This document shows, piece by piece, positions 11,489-24,796 of a stretch of 64,000 bases of DNA. This DNA is from Leptospira kmetyi serovar Malaysia str. Bejo-Iso9 (GTDB lineage: Bacteria > Spirochaetota > Leptospiria > Leptospirales > Leptospiraceae), in the NCBI RefSeq assembly GCF_000243735.2, contig NZ_AHMP02000003.1, positions 3,743,501 to 3,807,500 on the forward strand. The letters are read 5' to 3'. The notes under the pieces were generated by a model that saw only the letters and a program-made list of their open reading frames with translations, ran no database searches and was not told the DNA's origin. Position numbers and translations under genes: made by a program. The first letter of the stretch is position 1. Each line of letters begins with the position of its first letter.

Positions 11489-13369
11489 TCATCTCCACTT
11501 ATCTAAAATTCTTAAGATATCGTTTCCGAATTTTTCGACCTTGGCCGAACCCATTCCTTTGATGAGGGAAAGATCCTCAGGAGTTTCGGGCATGACCTTT
11601 GCGATTTGAACGATCACCGGATTTTGAAGCACCATAAATTTTTTCCACTTTCTGCGTCTGGCTTCTCGGTCCCGATAATTCTTCAGTTCTTGAATCGCGT
11701 TTTTTGCGGGAATGGATTTTTTTTCGCCTTCGGTTTGTTCGTTCGGATCCTTTTTTTTGCGCGGAGTTTTTACGACGACGGTCGAAGCCAAAATCAGTTT
11801 CGGATATTTATCTCCAACGATTTTCACCTTCTTTTCGGAGATCCAATCGTCGAGGACCTTTAAGATCGCCTCTTCCGAAACAAACTTTAAAGAACCGTAA
11901 TGTTCCAATCGATCCAATTTTTTTCTAAGAATCTCGTTGGAGCGGGAACCTCTTAATACTCCGGCGATCATTCTTTTTCCGAACTTGCCCGGAATCTGTT
12001 CGAGAACGTTTTCGATGAAGTTCAATTCTTCGTTTGAAAAATCGTATTTTTCTTTTTCTTCCTTCTTTTGTCTTTTATCCTCTTCTCGTTTTAAGAATTG
12101 GTCCCTTCCGCTTTCGACGAAAGAACGAGGGGATTCTTTTTCCAAACAAATGTCGCAGGATCGACAGGTGGAAATTTCCTCTCCGAAATAAGAACAAAGA
12201 ATTTGTTGTCTGCATCGATTGGAGACCGCGTATTCTTTTACGAATGAAAGAAGCGTTTCTCCGCCTTTACGATTGCTTTCCTTGCCGATGATAAAACTTT
12301 GAGTGACCAAGTCGGAAGGATGATAAAAAAGAACACAACTCGAAGACTTTCCGTCTCGTCCTGCGCGTCCGGCTTCCTGATAATAACTTTCCAAAGACGC
12401 GGGTGATTGATAGTGAACGACCAATCGAACGTCCGGGCTGTCGAGTCCCATTCCGAACGCGTTCGTCGCGACAAGCACGTTCGTTTTTCCGGCGCTGTAA
12501 CCGTCCTGCGTTTTTTCCCGGCTAGAATCGGTTCTTCCCGCGTGATACTTTCCGACCTTGAATCCGTTCTTCTTTAGAAATTCGTAAACCGATTCGACCT
12601 TTTGACGGGTCGCACAATAGATGATCGCTCTTCCGCTTGCGGTTTTTTGAAAGTTTCCTTGAATCAAAAGTTTTAAGAGTTCGCTTTCTCTGGAAGTTTC
12701 GTTTTGCGGAAACCGGATCGAGAAGTTTAGATTCTCGCGAAAGAAACTTCCTTTGACGAGCGCGGGCTCTTTCAATCCGAGAGAATCGGATATGTCTTGG
12801 ATGACTCGAGACGTCGCGGTGGCGGTTAACGCGATGATCGGAACGAACTTGGGAAATTTATCCCGAAGTTCGTAGAGTTTGCGATATTCGGGTCGGAAGT
12901 CGTGGCCCCATTGGGAAACACAATGCGCTTCGTCCACTGCGATTCTCCCCAAGGGAAGTTTGGGAAGAATTTCGAACACCTGACGACTCAACGCTTTTTC
13001 GGGTGAAAGATATAAGATTCTGATTTTACCGGTTGCGGCTCTACTTAGAATTCTAAGTTGTTCGAGATCGTCCTGAGTCGAGTTGCAATACTCGGCGGAG
13101 ATTCCCTTCGCTTTGAGAGAATCGACTTGGTCCTTCATGAGCGCGATCAAAGGAGAAATCACGAGCGTCAAAGAAGAAGAATCGATCGCCGCGGGTAACT
13201 GATAGATCAATGATTTGCCGCCGCCGGTGGGAAGAATGACTAACGTGTCTTTTCCTCCGAGAACGGATTCGATGGCTTCTCTTTGGCCGATTCGAAATCG
13301 GGACATTCCCCAAATTTCTTTGAGAGAAGATTCTAAATTTTGAATGTGATTGTTCTGCGGTGAGTTCAT
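11489..13369 (-). CDS. recQ: ATP-dependent DNA helicase RecQ
   Basis: 626 residues, close to E. coli RecQ. Motif I is LPTGGGKS (residues 48-53 cover TGGGKS), motif II is VDEAHC, followed by the RecQ-specific [12 protein letters not shown] aromatic-rich loop, motif III LTATAT and motif [12 protein letters not shown]. The zinc-binding region has the four-cysteine pattern C-(x6)-CSYF … CRSCDIC. A long charged insertion and winged helix follow. The C-terminus has an HRDC-like domain ending [14 protein letters not shown]. RecQ unwinds DNA in 3'-5' direction in RecF-pathway repair. It follows mnmC by 9 bases and is probably in the same operon. Confidence 0.95.
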   Translation of the reverse strand: MNSPQNNHIQNLESSLKEIWGMSRFRIGQREAIESVLGGKDTLVILPTGGGKSLIYQLPAAIDSSSLTLVISPLIALMKDQVDSLKAKGISAEYCNSTQDDLEQLRILSRAATGKIRILYLSPEKALSRQVFEILPKLPLGRIAVDEAHCVSQWGHDFRPEYRKLYELRDKFPKFVPIIALTATATSRVIQDISDSLGLKEPALVKGSFFRENLNFSIRFPQNETSRESELLKLLIQGNFQKTASGRAIIYCATRQKVESVYEFLKKNGFKVGKYHAGRTDSSREKTQDGYSAGKTNVLVATNAFGMGLDSPDVRLVVHYQSPASLESYYQEAGRAGRDGKSSSCVLFYHPSDLVTQSFIIGKESNRKGGETLLSFVKEYAVSNRCRQQILCSYFGEEISTCRSCDICLEKESPRSFVESGRDQFLKREEDKRQKKEEKEKYDFSNEELNFIENVLEQIPGKFGKRMIAGVLRGSRSNEILRKKLDRLEHYGSLKFVSEEAILKVLDDWISEKKVKIVGDKYPKLILASTVVVKTPRKKKDPNEQTEGEKKSIPAKNAIQELKNYRDREARRRKWKKFMVLQNPVIVQIAKVMPETPEDLSLIKGMGSAKVEKFGNDILRILDKWR

Positions 13370-13378
13370 CGGTTCGAA

Positions 13379-15531
<2,153 letters not shown>

Positions 15532-15532
<1 letters not shown>

Positions 15533-16512
15533 CAGATTCTCGGAGGAATGGGTTCGGTTTGTTTCGGAGGAGAGGATTCGTTTCCGGGGCCGCTGTCTTT
15601 CCGCAACAAATCGTCCGCGGTCGGTCTTGATAATTGGATTTCCTTTCGAACTCCGACTCGATATGTGTCCATCGTTAGATAAAGATCGGGAACCGTTCCT
15701 CCGAGCGAAGTGGGAATCGTTTGTTTGATCGGGTCCCGATCCAAACTTCCCAAACTTGAAAATTCGAAATACAAATACGTATTATAGAATATGGAATCCT
15801 CGAAATATTGTCCGATGTTGTACTCGTATAAAAATCGAACTCCGGAAATCACGCGGTGTTTGTTACGCGAAGAGGAAACTCGAACTTCTTTTTCCAAAAC
15901 GTCGAAGTCGTAGATACTCGCTCCTAGGTTGAATCCGAGTCCCACGTTCCAATTTTGAAACTGCAAAAAAGCGAGATACAAGGTCGCGTAAAACTGATAG
16001 TCGATGTAGAGATATTCCGCTTTTCTTCCGAACGGTTCCGGAAGAGGATAAAGACCGTATAACGTCTGTTCGGTGAAGTTCGTCGGAATCCTTCCGTCGT
16101 CCGGAAAGTTCAGAAGATTTCCTCGGAACGTTCTCGGAGCGATAAAGGAAAAACTGTACGCCATATAGTTTAGAATTTTAAAATATCCGGTGAACGGAGT
16201 TGCGGAGAGTCTTCTCGGAATCGAACCGATCGTATAGAATGGAACCGATTTAAACGGATCTTGGTTTACGGTTCTGTCCGAGTTTGCGGGATCCTTGGTC
16301 CCTCCGCTACTTCGAACGTATTCTTGCAAGGGACTATAACTCGTGGAAAAAGTGAGTTTTGTGGAATCCACACCGGCGGTAAGAATCACCGATTCCAAAA
16401 AGGATTCCAAACTTCTGCAGGAAGAATGGATCGAACAACAAATCCAGATCGAAAGAATCGAAATTCTTCGTAAGACCTTAGGGGATGTTCGATAAACTTC
16501 GGAGAGGCGCAT
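15532..16512 (-). CDS. Exported protein, probable outer-membrane barrel or lipoprotein
   Basis: 326 residues from ATG 16512. A longer frame reaching 16638 would run into the divergent dus gene and precede the signal peptide. The N-terminus is Arg-rich and then hydrophobic ([16 protein letters not shown]), with a Cys that could be a lipobox residue. The mature sequence has many aromatic, alternating strands ([51 protein letters not shown]) suggesting a membrane barrel, then a Pro-rich tail. No family recognised. It is first in a likely operon with mnmC and recQ, coupled to mnmC by TGATG, although a functional link between an envelope protein and tRNA modification is not apparent. Confidence 0.6.
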
Positions 16513-16618
16513 TCTTTCCTGACATTGTTTTTGAATTCTTTCCGAATTCCAAGCCGTAAATGGGACGGAGGTTCCTTGACCGAAGTGGCTTGTAAAAAAA
16601 TTCTGGTGATTGAGTCTT

Positions 16619-17638
<1,020 letters not shown>

Positions 17639-17671
17639 ATTTAACTTTACAGTCTCGATGAAGAGAATAGG

Positions 17672-19612
17672 TTGATTTCCTCTTTTCTTATGAAACCGAT
17701 CCTCTTCGGATATTTTCTATTATGTCTAATGGCCTTCGAGTTATACTCGAGTCCGATCGATCCCGAAAAGGTTCAAAGTCTTTCGGAGGGTTGGGAATAC
17801 CAAAGTAACGAAGGTAAACATTATAAATTGATATTACCCGGAATGGGTTTGACCAGTCAGGGTTTTGAAATTCCGATCCGAGGTTTTTATACCGTTCGAG
17901 TGGAATATCCGCTAACGTTGCCTTCGGGTTCGCAGGGAATTTTTTTGGATCGGATTCAATCCGCCGACCGCGTTTATTTCAACGATAAGCTGATCGGCAA
18001 AACGGGAAATTTGGATCCGTATGACGCCGCTTGGTTCCGAAGCCGTTTGTATAAGATTCCTTTGGAGTGGATCGAAAAAGGAAAATCGAATACGATCCGA
18101 GTCGAGATAGAATGTAGGGAACTCGGTTTTCATTGCGGAATCTTCCGGGGAATTCCGAAGATGGGCGACTACGACGAACTGAAGGACGCGTTGATTCAGG
18201 AAGACGCGTTGCAACTCGTGTTGATCGTTCTTTTTCTCGGAGTGTTTTTACAACAGTCGATCTCTTATCTTCTCAACAGACAATCGAGGGCGAGTATCTT
18301 TCTTTCCTTGTCCGCGTTTTTGTTCGTCTTCTGGAGAATTCCTCTTCTGCACAAGATGCACTATGTCGACGTTCCTTTCGGTCTTTTGACGAGATCCTTC
18401 TTTTCTTCGCAGAGCGTGTTCCCCGCTTGTATATTATATTTTTTGTATGCTCTTTTTCGGAAAAAAACCGGGGTCGCCGCTAAGATCGTGATGAAGTCGA
18501 GTCTCGTGCTCGGCGCCTTGCAGTTTCTCGAGTTGGACGGAACACAAAGGGTGATCCTCGTTTACGCTTGGGAAGGAATTCTCGTTTTTATGACCCTGTT
18601 TCTCATTCCCATCTTTTATGAAGAACTGAGAAGAAAGACGATGGAAGCGCTCATCATGGTCGGGGGCGTGGGTTTGCTCGCGATCTTTGCGATCATAGAC
18701 GTCGTGTTGGATAATCTTACGGGGAAGAATATGTTCTTATCCCAATACGGATTTTTCGCGCTTTTGATCACGGGCGCGGTGAGCATTTCGTATCAGAACG
18801 CAAGAGCGCACACGGAACTCAAAAAATTGAATTCCACTTTGGAAGCGAAAGTGGAACAAAGAACGGCGGAACTCAAAAGACAAAACCGGATTCTTCACGA
18901 AGAATTGGAGATGGCGGCCGATCTTCAGACGAGATTGATTCCTCAGTTGGACGGAAGAATTCATAGACTTTCGGTGAATTCGGTTTATATTCCGGTCGAT
19001 CAGGTCGGAGGCGATTTTTTAGATTATCATATTCTAAATGAGAAAAAGGTAATGTTCATTCTTTGCGACGTTCTCGGCCACGGGGTTGCGTCGGCGTTGG
19101 TTTCTTCGATGATTAAGGTTTCGTTTTTGGAACTCAGCCGCAAACTCGACGAACCTTCCAAAATTCTTTCGGAACTCAACAACCGTATGTTTCAGGTTTT
19201 GGAAAAGAATTTTATCTCCGCGCTCGTTTGTCTTTACGATTTGGAAAAGGACGAATTCAGATATTCCATCGCGGGTCATCCTCCTCCGGTTTTGATTCGG
19301 GAAGATCCGGCCGAACCCGAATTTCTCAAAGGAAGAGGAATGATCCTGGGTATGATGAAAACGATCGAACCGGAAACATACACGGTCGCGCTTCGTACGG
19401 GAGATCGATTCTTTTTTTATACGGACGGAGTTACGGAAGCGCTCAGTCCTCAACGGGAAATTTTCGGCGAAGCGAGATTGTTGGAGGTTCTCAAGAATAA
19501 TTTTTCCAGAAATCCGAGAAACTTGAACGAAGAAATCCTTTCCACGGTGAAATCTTTTTCGTCTTCCAAGATCCCGGACGATCTGACGTACTTGACGGTG
19601 GATATACTGTAG
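17672..19612 (+). CDS. 7TM sensor with SpoIIE-type PP2C phosphatase output
   Basis: 646 residues. TTG 17672 with a GAGA sequence just upstream is preferred; ATG 17690 is possible. Signal-like N-terminus, an extracytoplasmic beta domain (~30-165, resembling 7TMR-DISM sensory domains), seven hydrophobic segments (~178-370), a coiled coil (~375-410), then a SpoIIE phosphatase domain. The metal-binding Asp residues are all visible: VGGDFLDY, ILCDVLGHGVASALV, FYTDGVTEAL and DDLTYLTVDIL. Such proteins dephosphorylate anti-sigma-factor antagonists (STAS proteins) in partner-switching pathways. No STAS or anti-sigma kinase gene is adjacent. It ends 64 bases before the MBL-fold gene on the same strand. 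Confidence 0.88.
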   Translation: MISSFLMKPILFGYFLLCLMAFELYSSPIDPEKVQSLSEGWEYQSNEGKHYKLILPGMGLTSQGFEIPIRGFYTVRVEYPLTLPSGSQGIFLDRIQSADRVYFNDKLIGKTGNLDPYDAAWFRSRLYKIPLEWIEKGKSNTIRVEIECRELGFHCGIFRGIPKMGDYDELKDALIQEDALQLVLIVLFLGVFLQQSISYLLNRQSRASIFLSLSAFLFVFWRIPLLHKMHYVDVPFGLLTRSFFSSQSVFPACILYFLYALFRKKTGVAAKIVMKSSLVLGALQFLELDGTQRVILVYAWEGILVFMTLFLIPIFYEELRRKTMEALIMVGGVGLLAIFAIIDVVLDNLTGKNMFLSQYGFFALLITGAVSISYQNARAHTELKKLNSTLEAKVEQRTAELKRQNRILHEELEMAADLQTRLIPQLDGRIHRLSVNSVYIPVDQVGGDFLDYHILNEKKVMFILCDVLGHGVASALVSSMIKVSFLELSRKLDEPSKILSELNNRMFQVLEKNFISALVCLYDLEKDEFRYSIAGHPPPVLIREDPAEPEFLKGRGMILGMMKTIEPETYTVALRTGDRFFFYTDGVTEALSPQREIFGEARLLEVLKNNFSRNPRNLNEEILSTVKSFSSSKIPDDLTYLTVDIL

Positions 19613-19676
19613 TTTAAACTTTGCCTGATTTTGCTTGGGTGCGCTGAAGTCCGACTTTACAACAAGGAGAATTCTT

Positions 19677-20642
19677 ATGCCGCCTTACGAAAAGGAAGTC
19701 TTTCCGGGTTTATTTACGATCGACTGCGATTACATATCGTCCGGGGTCGCGTGCGCCTATTTGATCGTGGAAGGTGAAGAAGCCGCGTTTGTGGAAAACA
19801 ACACAAACAACGCGGTTCCGATTCTTTTGGAAGAATTGAAAAACGCCGGACGCAAACCCGAGGACGTGAAATACATCATTGTAACCCATGTTCATCTCGA
19901 TCACGCGGGAGGAACCGGGCTTCTTGCAAAACATTGTCCGAACGCGATCATTCTCGCGCATCCGAAAGCGGCGACCCATCTCATCAATCCCACGAGACTC
20001 ATACAAAGTTCCATCCAGGTTTACGGAGAGGAAAACTTTAAAAAGTTATACGGAGACATTCTTCCCGTGGATCAGGAACGGGTAAAAAGCCCGGAGGACG
20101 GAGAAGAAATCCGATGGGGAAAAAGAATATTAAAGTTTTATTATACAAGAGGACATGCAAATCATCATTTTTGCATATACGATTCCTTGAGCAACGGAAT
20201 TTTTACGGGGGATTCCTTCGGGCTTGGATATAAGAATTTTGCGACCGGAAAAAGTCCGGTTTTATATCCATCCACGACGCCGACCGATTTCGATTCGGAA
20301 GAAGCGATGAACACGGTGGACAAAATTCTTTCCACGGGAGCGGACAAGGCGTATCTAACTCATTTCGGAGTTTGGAACGATCTCGAATCTGGCGCGCGCC
20401 AGATGAAACAGGGATTACACGCGATGCAGAATATTCTTTCCTCCGGAGAACGGTCGGGTTTGGAGGGGGAACCTCTTCTCGAATTTTGCACGGGAAGAAT
20501 CAGGGCTTATTTGGAAAGGGAACTTTCCACGCAAGGAGTGAAACTCGGAGAAAAGGAGGAGATGTTGCTCGGGTTCGATTCTAAAATCAACGCCCAAGGT
20601 TTGGTCTTTCAGATCGAACGGAAAAAACGGAAGAAAGTCTGA
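19677..20642 (+). CDS. MBL-fold metallo-hydrolase
   Basis: 321 residues from ATG 19677, which has an excellent AAGGAGA ribosome binding site at 19664-19670. The zinc-binding motif THVHLDHAGG is intact, with further ligands in TRGHANHHF and FTGDSFGLGY. The fold is closest to glyoxalase II-like or general metallo-beta-lactamase hydrolases. A ~90-residue helical C-terminal extension (MNTVDKILSTGAD … LGFDSKINAQG) follows. No signal peptide, so cytoplasmic. The substrate cannot be read from the sequence. The gene ends just before the Per-box region of the peroxidase gene. Confidence 0.85.
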   Translation: MPPYEKEVFPGLFTIDCDYISSGVACAYLIVEGEEAAFVENNTNNAVPILLEELKNAGRKPEDVKYIIVTHVHLDHAGGTGLLAKHCPNAIILAHPKAATHLINPTRLIQSSIQVYGEENFKKLYGDILPVDQERVKSPEDGEEIRWGKRILKFYYTRGHANHHFCIYDSLSNGIFTGDSFGLGYKNFATGKSPVLYPSTTPTDFDSEEAMNTVDKILSTGADKAYLTHFGVWNDLESGARQMKQGLHAMQNILSSGERSGLEGEPLLEFCTGRIRAYLERELSTQGVKLGEKEEMLLGFDSKINAQGLVFQIERKKRKKV

Positions 20643-20649
20643 AAAAGAA

Positions 20650-20678
20650 TTGTCTTTTAGAATGATTCTAAATAAGAT
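20650..20678 (+). promoter_or_regulatory. Putative promoter of the cytochrome c peroxidase gene
   Basis: TTGTCT (20650-20655) and TAAGAT (20673-20678) are 17 bases apart. The 17-base spacer is exactly the first Per-type palindrome. A repressor bound there would cover the promoter. Both boxes are 4/6 or better matches to consensus. Confidence 0.5.
20656..20672 (+). promoter_or_regulatory. PerR/Fur-type operator 1
   Basis: TTTAGAATGATTCTAAA is a perfect 8-1-8 palindrome. The core TTAGAATGATTCTAA has the 7-1-7 form of Per and Fur boxes (B. subtilis Per box TTATAATnATTATAA). It sits inside the putative promoter spacer, upstream of a haem peroxidase, the expected target of a peroxide-sensing repressor. 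Confidence 0.8.
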
Positions 20679-20683
20679 CTTGT

Positions 20684-20700
20684 TTTAGAATCATTCTAAA
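20684..20700 (+). promoter_or_regulatory. PerR/Fur-type operator 2
   Basis: TTTAGAATCATTCTAAA, the same palindrome with the centre base changed (C for G), 28 bases (centre to centre) downstream of operator 1 and so nearly three helical turns away on a similar face. It falls around the expected transcription start. Two perfect copies imply tight repression. Confidence 0.8.
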
Positions 20701-20722
20701 GTAATAGAGAGAGGAACTGGTT

Positions 20723-21712
20723 ATGAAACAATCTACAGTGGGGTTGCTCTGTTTAGCGCTCCTGGGAAGCGTATTGGTGTCCTGTGGACCGTCGGAGAAG
20801 ACGAAAAAGCTCATCGATGATTCCAAGAAAATTTTTGGAACCATTCCCGACAAAATGCCCGGCGGGGAAGCCGATACCCCGGAACTAGTTCAGTTGGGTG
20901 AAAAGTTATACTTTGAAAAAAGACTTTCGGCGAACGACACGCAGGCTTGCAATTCCTGTCACAACGTAGTCGGTAAAGCGGCCGGGGTCGACAATCTTCC
21001 GACTTCTCCCGGAGCCTTTGGGAAGAATGGAGACAGAAATTCTCCTACCGTTTTGAACGCGGGTTTTCACGTCGCTCAGTTTTGGGACGGAAGAGCCAAG
21101 GATTTGAAAGAACAGGCCAAAGGCCCAATTTTGAATCCAGTAGAAATGGCAATGCCTTCCGCCGCAGAAGTGGAAAAGAAAATTTCCGGAATCGCCGAAT
21201 ACAAAGATCTTTTTGCAAAGGCGTATCCTAAGGAAACAAATCCGATCACTTATGAAAATCTCGCGGGCGCAATCGCAGCTTTCGAAAGAACCTTAAAGAC
21301 CCAGGATCGTTTTGACGAATTCCAAAAAGGGGATCATAAGGCGCTTTCCTCGGAAGAACAGGAAGGTTTGGAAAAATTCATGGCCACCGGTTGTACCGCT
21401 TGTCATATCGGGCCTCTTTTGGGTGGGAACTCCTTCCGTAAACTCGGCCAGGTCAATCCGTATGAAAATACCGTGGACAAGGGTCGTCAATCCCTCACGA
21501 AAAACGCCGCTGACGCTTTTGTGTTTAAAGTTCCGTCTCTTAGAAATATAGCGATCACCGGTCCTTATTTCCACGACGGGAAAGTCGCGACCCTGGAGGA
21601 AGCGGTCAAAAAAATGGCCCATCTTCAACTCGGGAAGGACCTTTCGGATTCCGATACAAAGTCGATCGTAACTTTCTTGAAGGCGTTGACCGATAAGAAC
21701 CGGTCTAATTAA
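20723..21712 (+). CDS. ccp: Di-haem cytochrome c peroxidase (lipoprotein)
   Basis: 329 residues. Lipoprotein signal with the lipobox LVSC at the N-terminus, so a membrane-anchored periplasmic protein. Two c-type haem sites: CNSCH (Cys76-Cys79-His80) and CTACH (Cys224-Cys227-His228), each in a typical bacterial peroxidase context (LGEKLYFEKRLSANDTQACNSCHN; KFMATGCTACHIGPLLGG; VPSLRNIAITGPYFHDG). It reduces hydrogen peroxide to water with electrons from small cytochromes. GAGAGAGG precedes the ATG. Two perfect Per-type operators lie upstream, so peroxide-induced expression is expected; Leptospira peroxidase genes are reported to belong to the PerR regulon. A hairpin with T7 follows. Confidence 0.93.
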   Translation: MKQSTVGLLCLALLGSVLVSCGPSEKTKKLIDDSKKIFGTIPDKMPGGEADTPELVQLGEKLYFEKRLSANDTQACNSCHNVVGKAAGVDNLPTSPGAFGKNGDRNSPTVLNAGFHVAQFWDGRAKDLKEQAKGPILNPVEMAMPSAAEVEKKISGIAEYKDLFAKAYPKETNPITYENLAGAIAAFERTLKTQDRFDEFQKGDHKALSSEEQEGLEKFMATGCTACHIGPLLGGNSFRKLGQVNPYENTVDKGRQSLTKNAADAFVFKVPSLRNIAITGPYFHDGKVATLEEAVKKMAHLQLGKDLSDSDTKSIVTFLKALTDKNRSN

Positions 21713-21740
21713 CTGGACTTACAGAATTGAAACCTATTCA

Positions 21741-21777
21741 GCCGGCGGTTGCTAACGCGATTAGCCGGTCTTTTTTT
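21741..21777 (+). terminator. Terminator after the peroxidase gene
   Basis: GCTAA-CGCGA-TTAGC hairpin (21751-21765) flanked by CCGGC/GCCGG-like bases and followed by a run of seven T residues, about 30-60 bases after the stop. Confidence 0.65.
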
Positions 21778-22207
21778 GTACTCTCGGTCCTGCCGATTTT
21801 TCCACTTTTGGGCAGAATGAGCGATCCGTAGGAAATGAGTCCATTGAGTGAACGGCGGTGGTCCGTTCTTGAACTTTGTGACCGGGATTTTTTGTAGGAA
21901 CTCCTTCGTTTTTTCGGAGATTCATTCGTGTTGTCGGGATCGGTTTGGGGGAGTTGTGGGAACTCTTACGAAATCTCGGAAGATTCATTTGAAGCCCGGC
22001 GGGATTTGTATGAGATCCTACATTTATGTTCTCATCGTAGAAATCTGAAAACCCCGAGCGATTCTCCCAAAATGTAGGAACTACCACACAATTCTCAAGA
22101 CACAAAAAAACCCGAGCGAAAAAAACCGTAGCTCCGACCATCGGCGCTTCCTGCAATCCGTTGGAACGATCGAGCCGGTTTTCCCATCCCGGGTTTAAAA
22201 CGAAAAA
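21778..22207. other. Non-coding gap with GTAGGAACT-type repeats
   Basis: Between the peroxidase terminator and the end of the convergent citrate synthase family gene. Open frames here lack family features and ribosome binding sites. Four degenerate copies of a short motif are visible (TTGTAGGAACTCC 21892; TTGTGGGAACTCTTACG 21954; GAGATCCTACA 22012; TGTAGGAACTACCACA 22073), related to the element at 11399. Confidence 0.5.
21892..22089. repeat. Cluster of degenerate GTAGGAACTCC elements
   Basis: Four copies on both orientations in 200 bases: 21892-21904, 21954-21970, 22012-22022 (reverse orientation) and 22073-22089. Core G-T-A/G-G-G-A-A-C-T, often followed by CC or ACC ACA. Probably a short non-coding repeat family of this genome. 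Confidence 0.45.
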
Positions 22208-23501
<1,294 letters not shown>

Positions 23502-23604
23502 CTCAGAGAATGGTACGCGTCAATACTTCTAATTTCGGGACAGTCGATTTTTCCCGTTTCTTCTGGACAAAACTTCCGGGTAGGCTTTCCTTCTCCCATT
23601 TCCC

Positions 23605-24702
23605 ATGAGCGCACTCAACCCATCGGATCCGATCTGGTTCGGTCTTCATTTTATAATTCAACTGGGACCGGCGTATTGCATTCTCCTTTTTTTTACGGAG
23701 TTGGCAAAACACAAACGGGGAGAAGGTTTTACCGGGATGTTCCTTCTCGCGCTCATCATGGCATCCGCGGAATCCAGGATCGGTTTTGTGCAGATTCCCG
23801 GCACCGCCGCGTATCCGTTTCTCTGGATTTTTTTCTTTTCCTCTTTGCTCGCGATGGGCCCCGCGCTTCTTCTCGTCGTAGGGAGAATGCTCCGCTTCAG
23901 TCTCGACGACAAGATCCCACTCAAGAGACATTTTATACCGACGTATGTCGCGTTTTTCGGAGAATTGATTTTCTTTCTTTTTCCTTTCGAAGGAAAGTCG
24001 GAACTCATCGCGGACGCGTTCGTTCATCGCGGAAAAAATCCGGTTTCTCTTTTGATCGGAATCGGATATGTTCACCTAACTCTGTATTGTATCTATTCGG
24101 TTTATCTTTTTTGGAAGGCCTTTAAGGAAATCGACATTCATCTTTCGAGACTCGCGTCTTCCATGCTTCTGGTTACAATCGGATCGATCCAATTATCCGG
24201 GATCGGATTTTATCTCGACATTCCCGGGTTGTTCGCTTTCGCATCGGTGCTCATGACGTTGGGGAACGGACTCGTCTTCGTATTCACCGCGAGATATCCG
24301 AATTTTTTCGAATCCTTAAAGTCGGAACTACAGCAGAAACGATACGAAAAAACCCAGCTCGGCGGAATCAACTTGGACGCGATCAAACTCCGGCTGAACG
24401 AATTGATGGAAGAGGAAAGATCGTATCGGGACGAGGAGATTCGAATGCAGGATCTCGCCGAAAAACTTCTGATCACTCCGCATCAGCTTTCCAGAATTCT
24501 CAACGAAACTTACGGAAAAAATTTCAACGAGTTCATCAACGGATACAGAGTCACCGAGGCGAAAAAGATTCTTTTGGAAGAACCGGAAAAGACGATTCTT
24601 TCCATCGGATTCGAAGTCGGATTCAACACGAAATCGACCTTCAACGCGCAATTCCTCAAAATCGCGGGAATGACTCCCGCGGAATGGAGAAAAAAATCCT
24701 AA
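23605..24702 (+). CDS. Membrane-anchored AraC-family regulator
   Basis: 365 residues. Residues 1-230 make about seven hydrophobic helices with short loops. The C-terminal ~100 residues are an AraC/XylS DNA-binding domain with both helix-turn-helix units (MQDLAEKLLITPHQLSRILNETYGKNFNEFINGYRVTEAKKILL; ILSIGFEVGFNTKSTFNAQFLKIAGMTPAEWRKK). This layout would let the protein sense a ligand in or at the membrane and act on nearby DNA. Its start is 116 bases from the divergent citrate synthase family gene, which is an obvious candidate target. No clear operator repeat was seen in that gap. Confidence 0.88.
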   Translation: MSALNPSDPIWFGLHFIIQLGPAYCILLFFTELAKHKRGEGFTGMFLLALIMASAESRIGFVQIPGTAAYPFLWIFFFSSLLAMGPALLLVVGRMLRFSLDDKIPLKRHFIPTYVAFFGELIFFLFPFEGKSELIADAFVHRGKNPVSLLIGIGYVHLTLYCIYSVYLFWKAFKEIDIHLSRLASSMLLVTIGSIQLSGIGFYLDIPGLFAFASVLMTLGNGLVFVFTARYPNFFESLKSELQQKRYEKTQLGGINLDAIKLRLNELMEEERSYRDEEIRMQDLAEKLLITPHQLSRILNETYGKNFNEFINGYRVTEAKKILLEEPEKTILSIGFEVGFNTKSTFNAQFLKIAGMTPAEWRKKS

Positions 24703-24796
24703 AAATCGGTCGGAAATCATAAGATCGGACGATCACTCGTGTAACATGCGCTACAATTCCTTCCTACAAACCGTTCGCGGTTTTACCGGAGGGAGA

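Noticed and set aside
21761..22156. 131-codon minus-strand frame in the gap after the peroxidase gene
   Set aside because: Composition unlike its neighbours, no ribosome binding site, overlaps the terminator and the repeat cluster, no family recognised.
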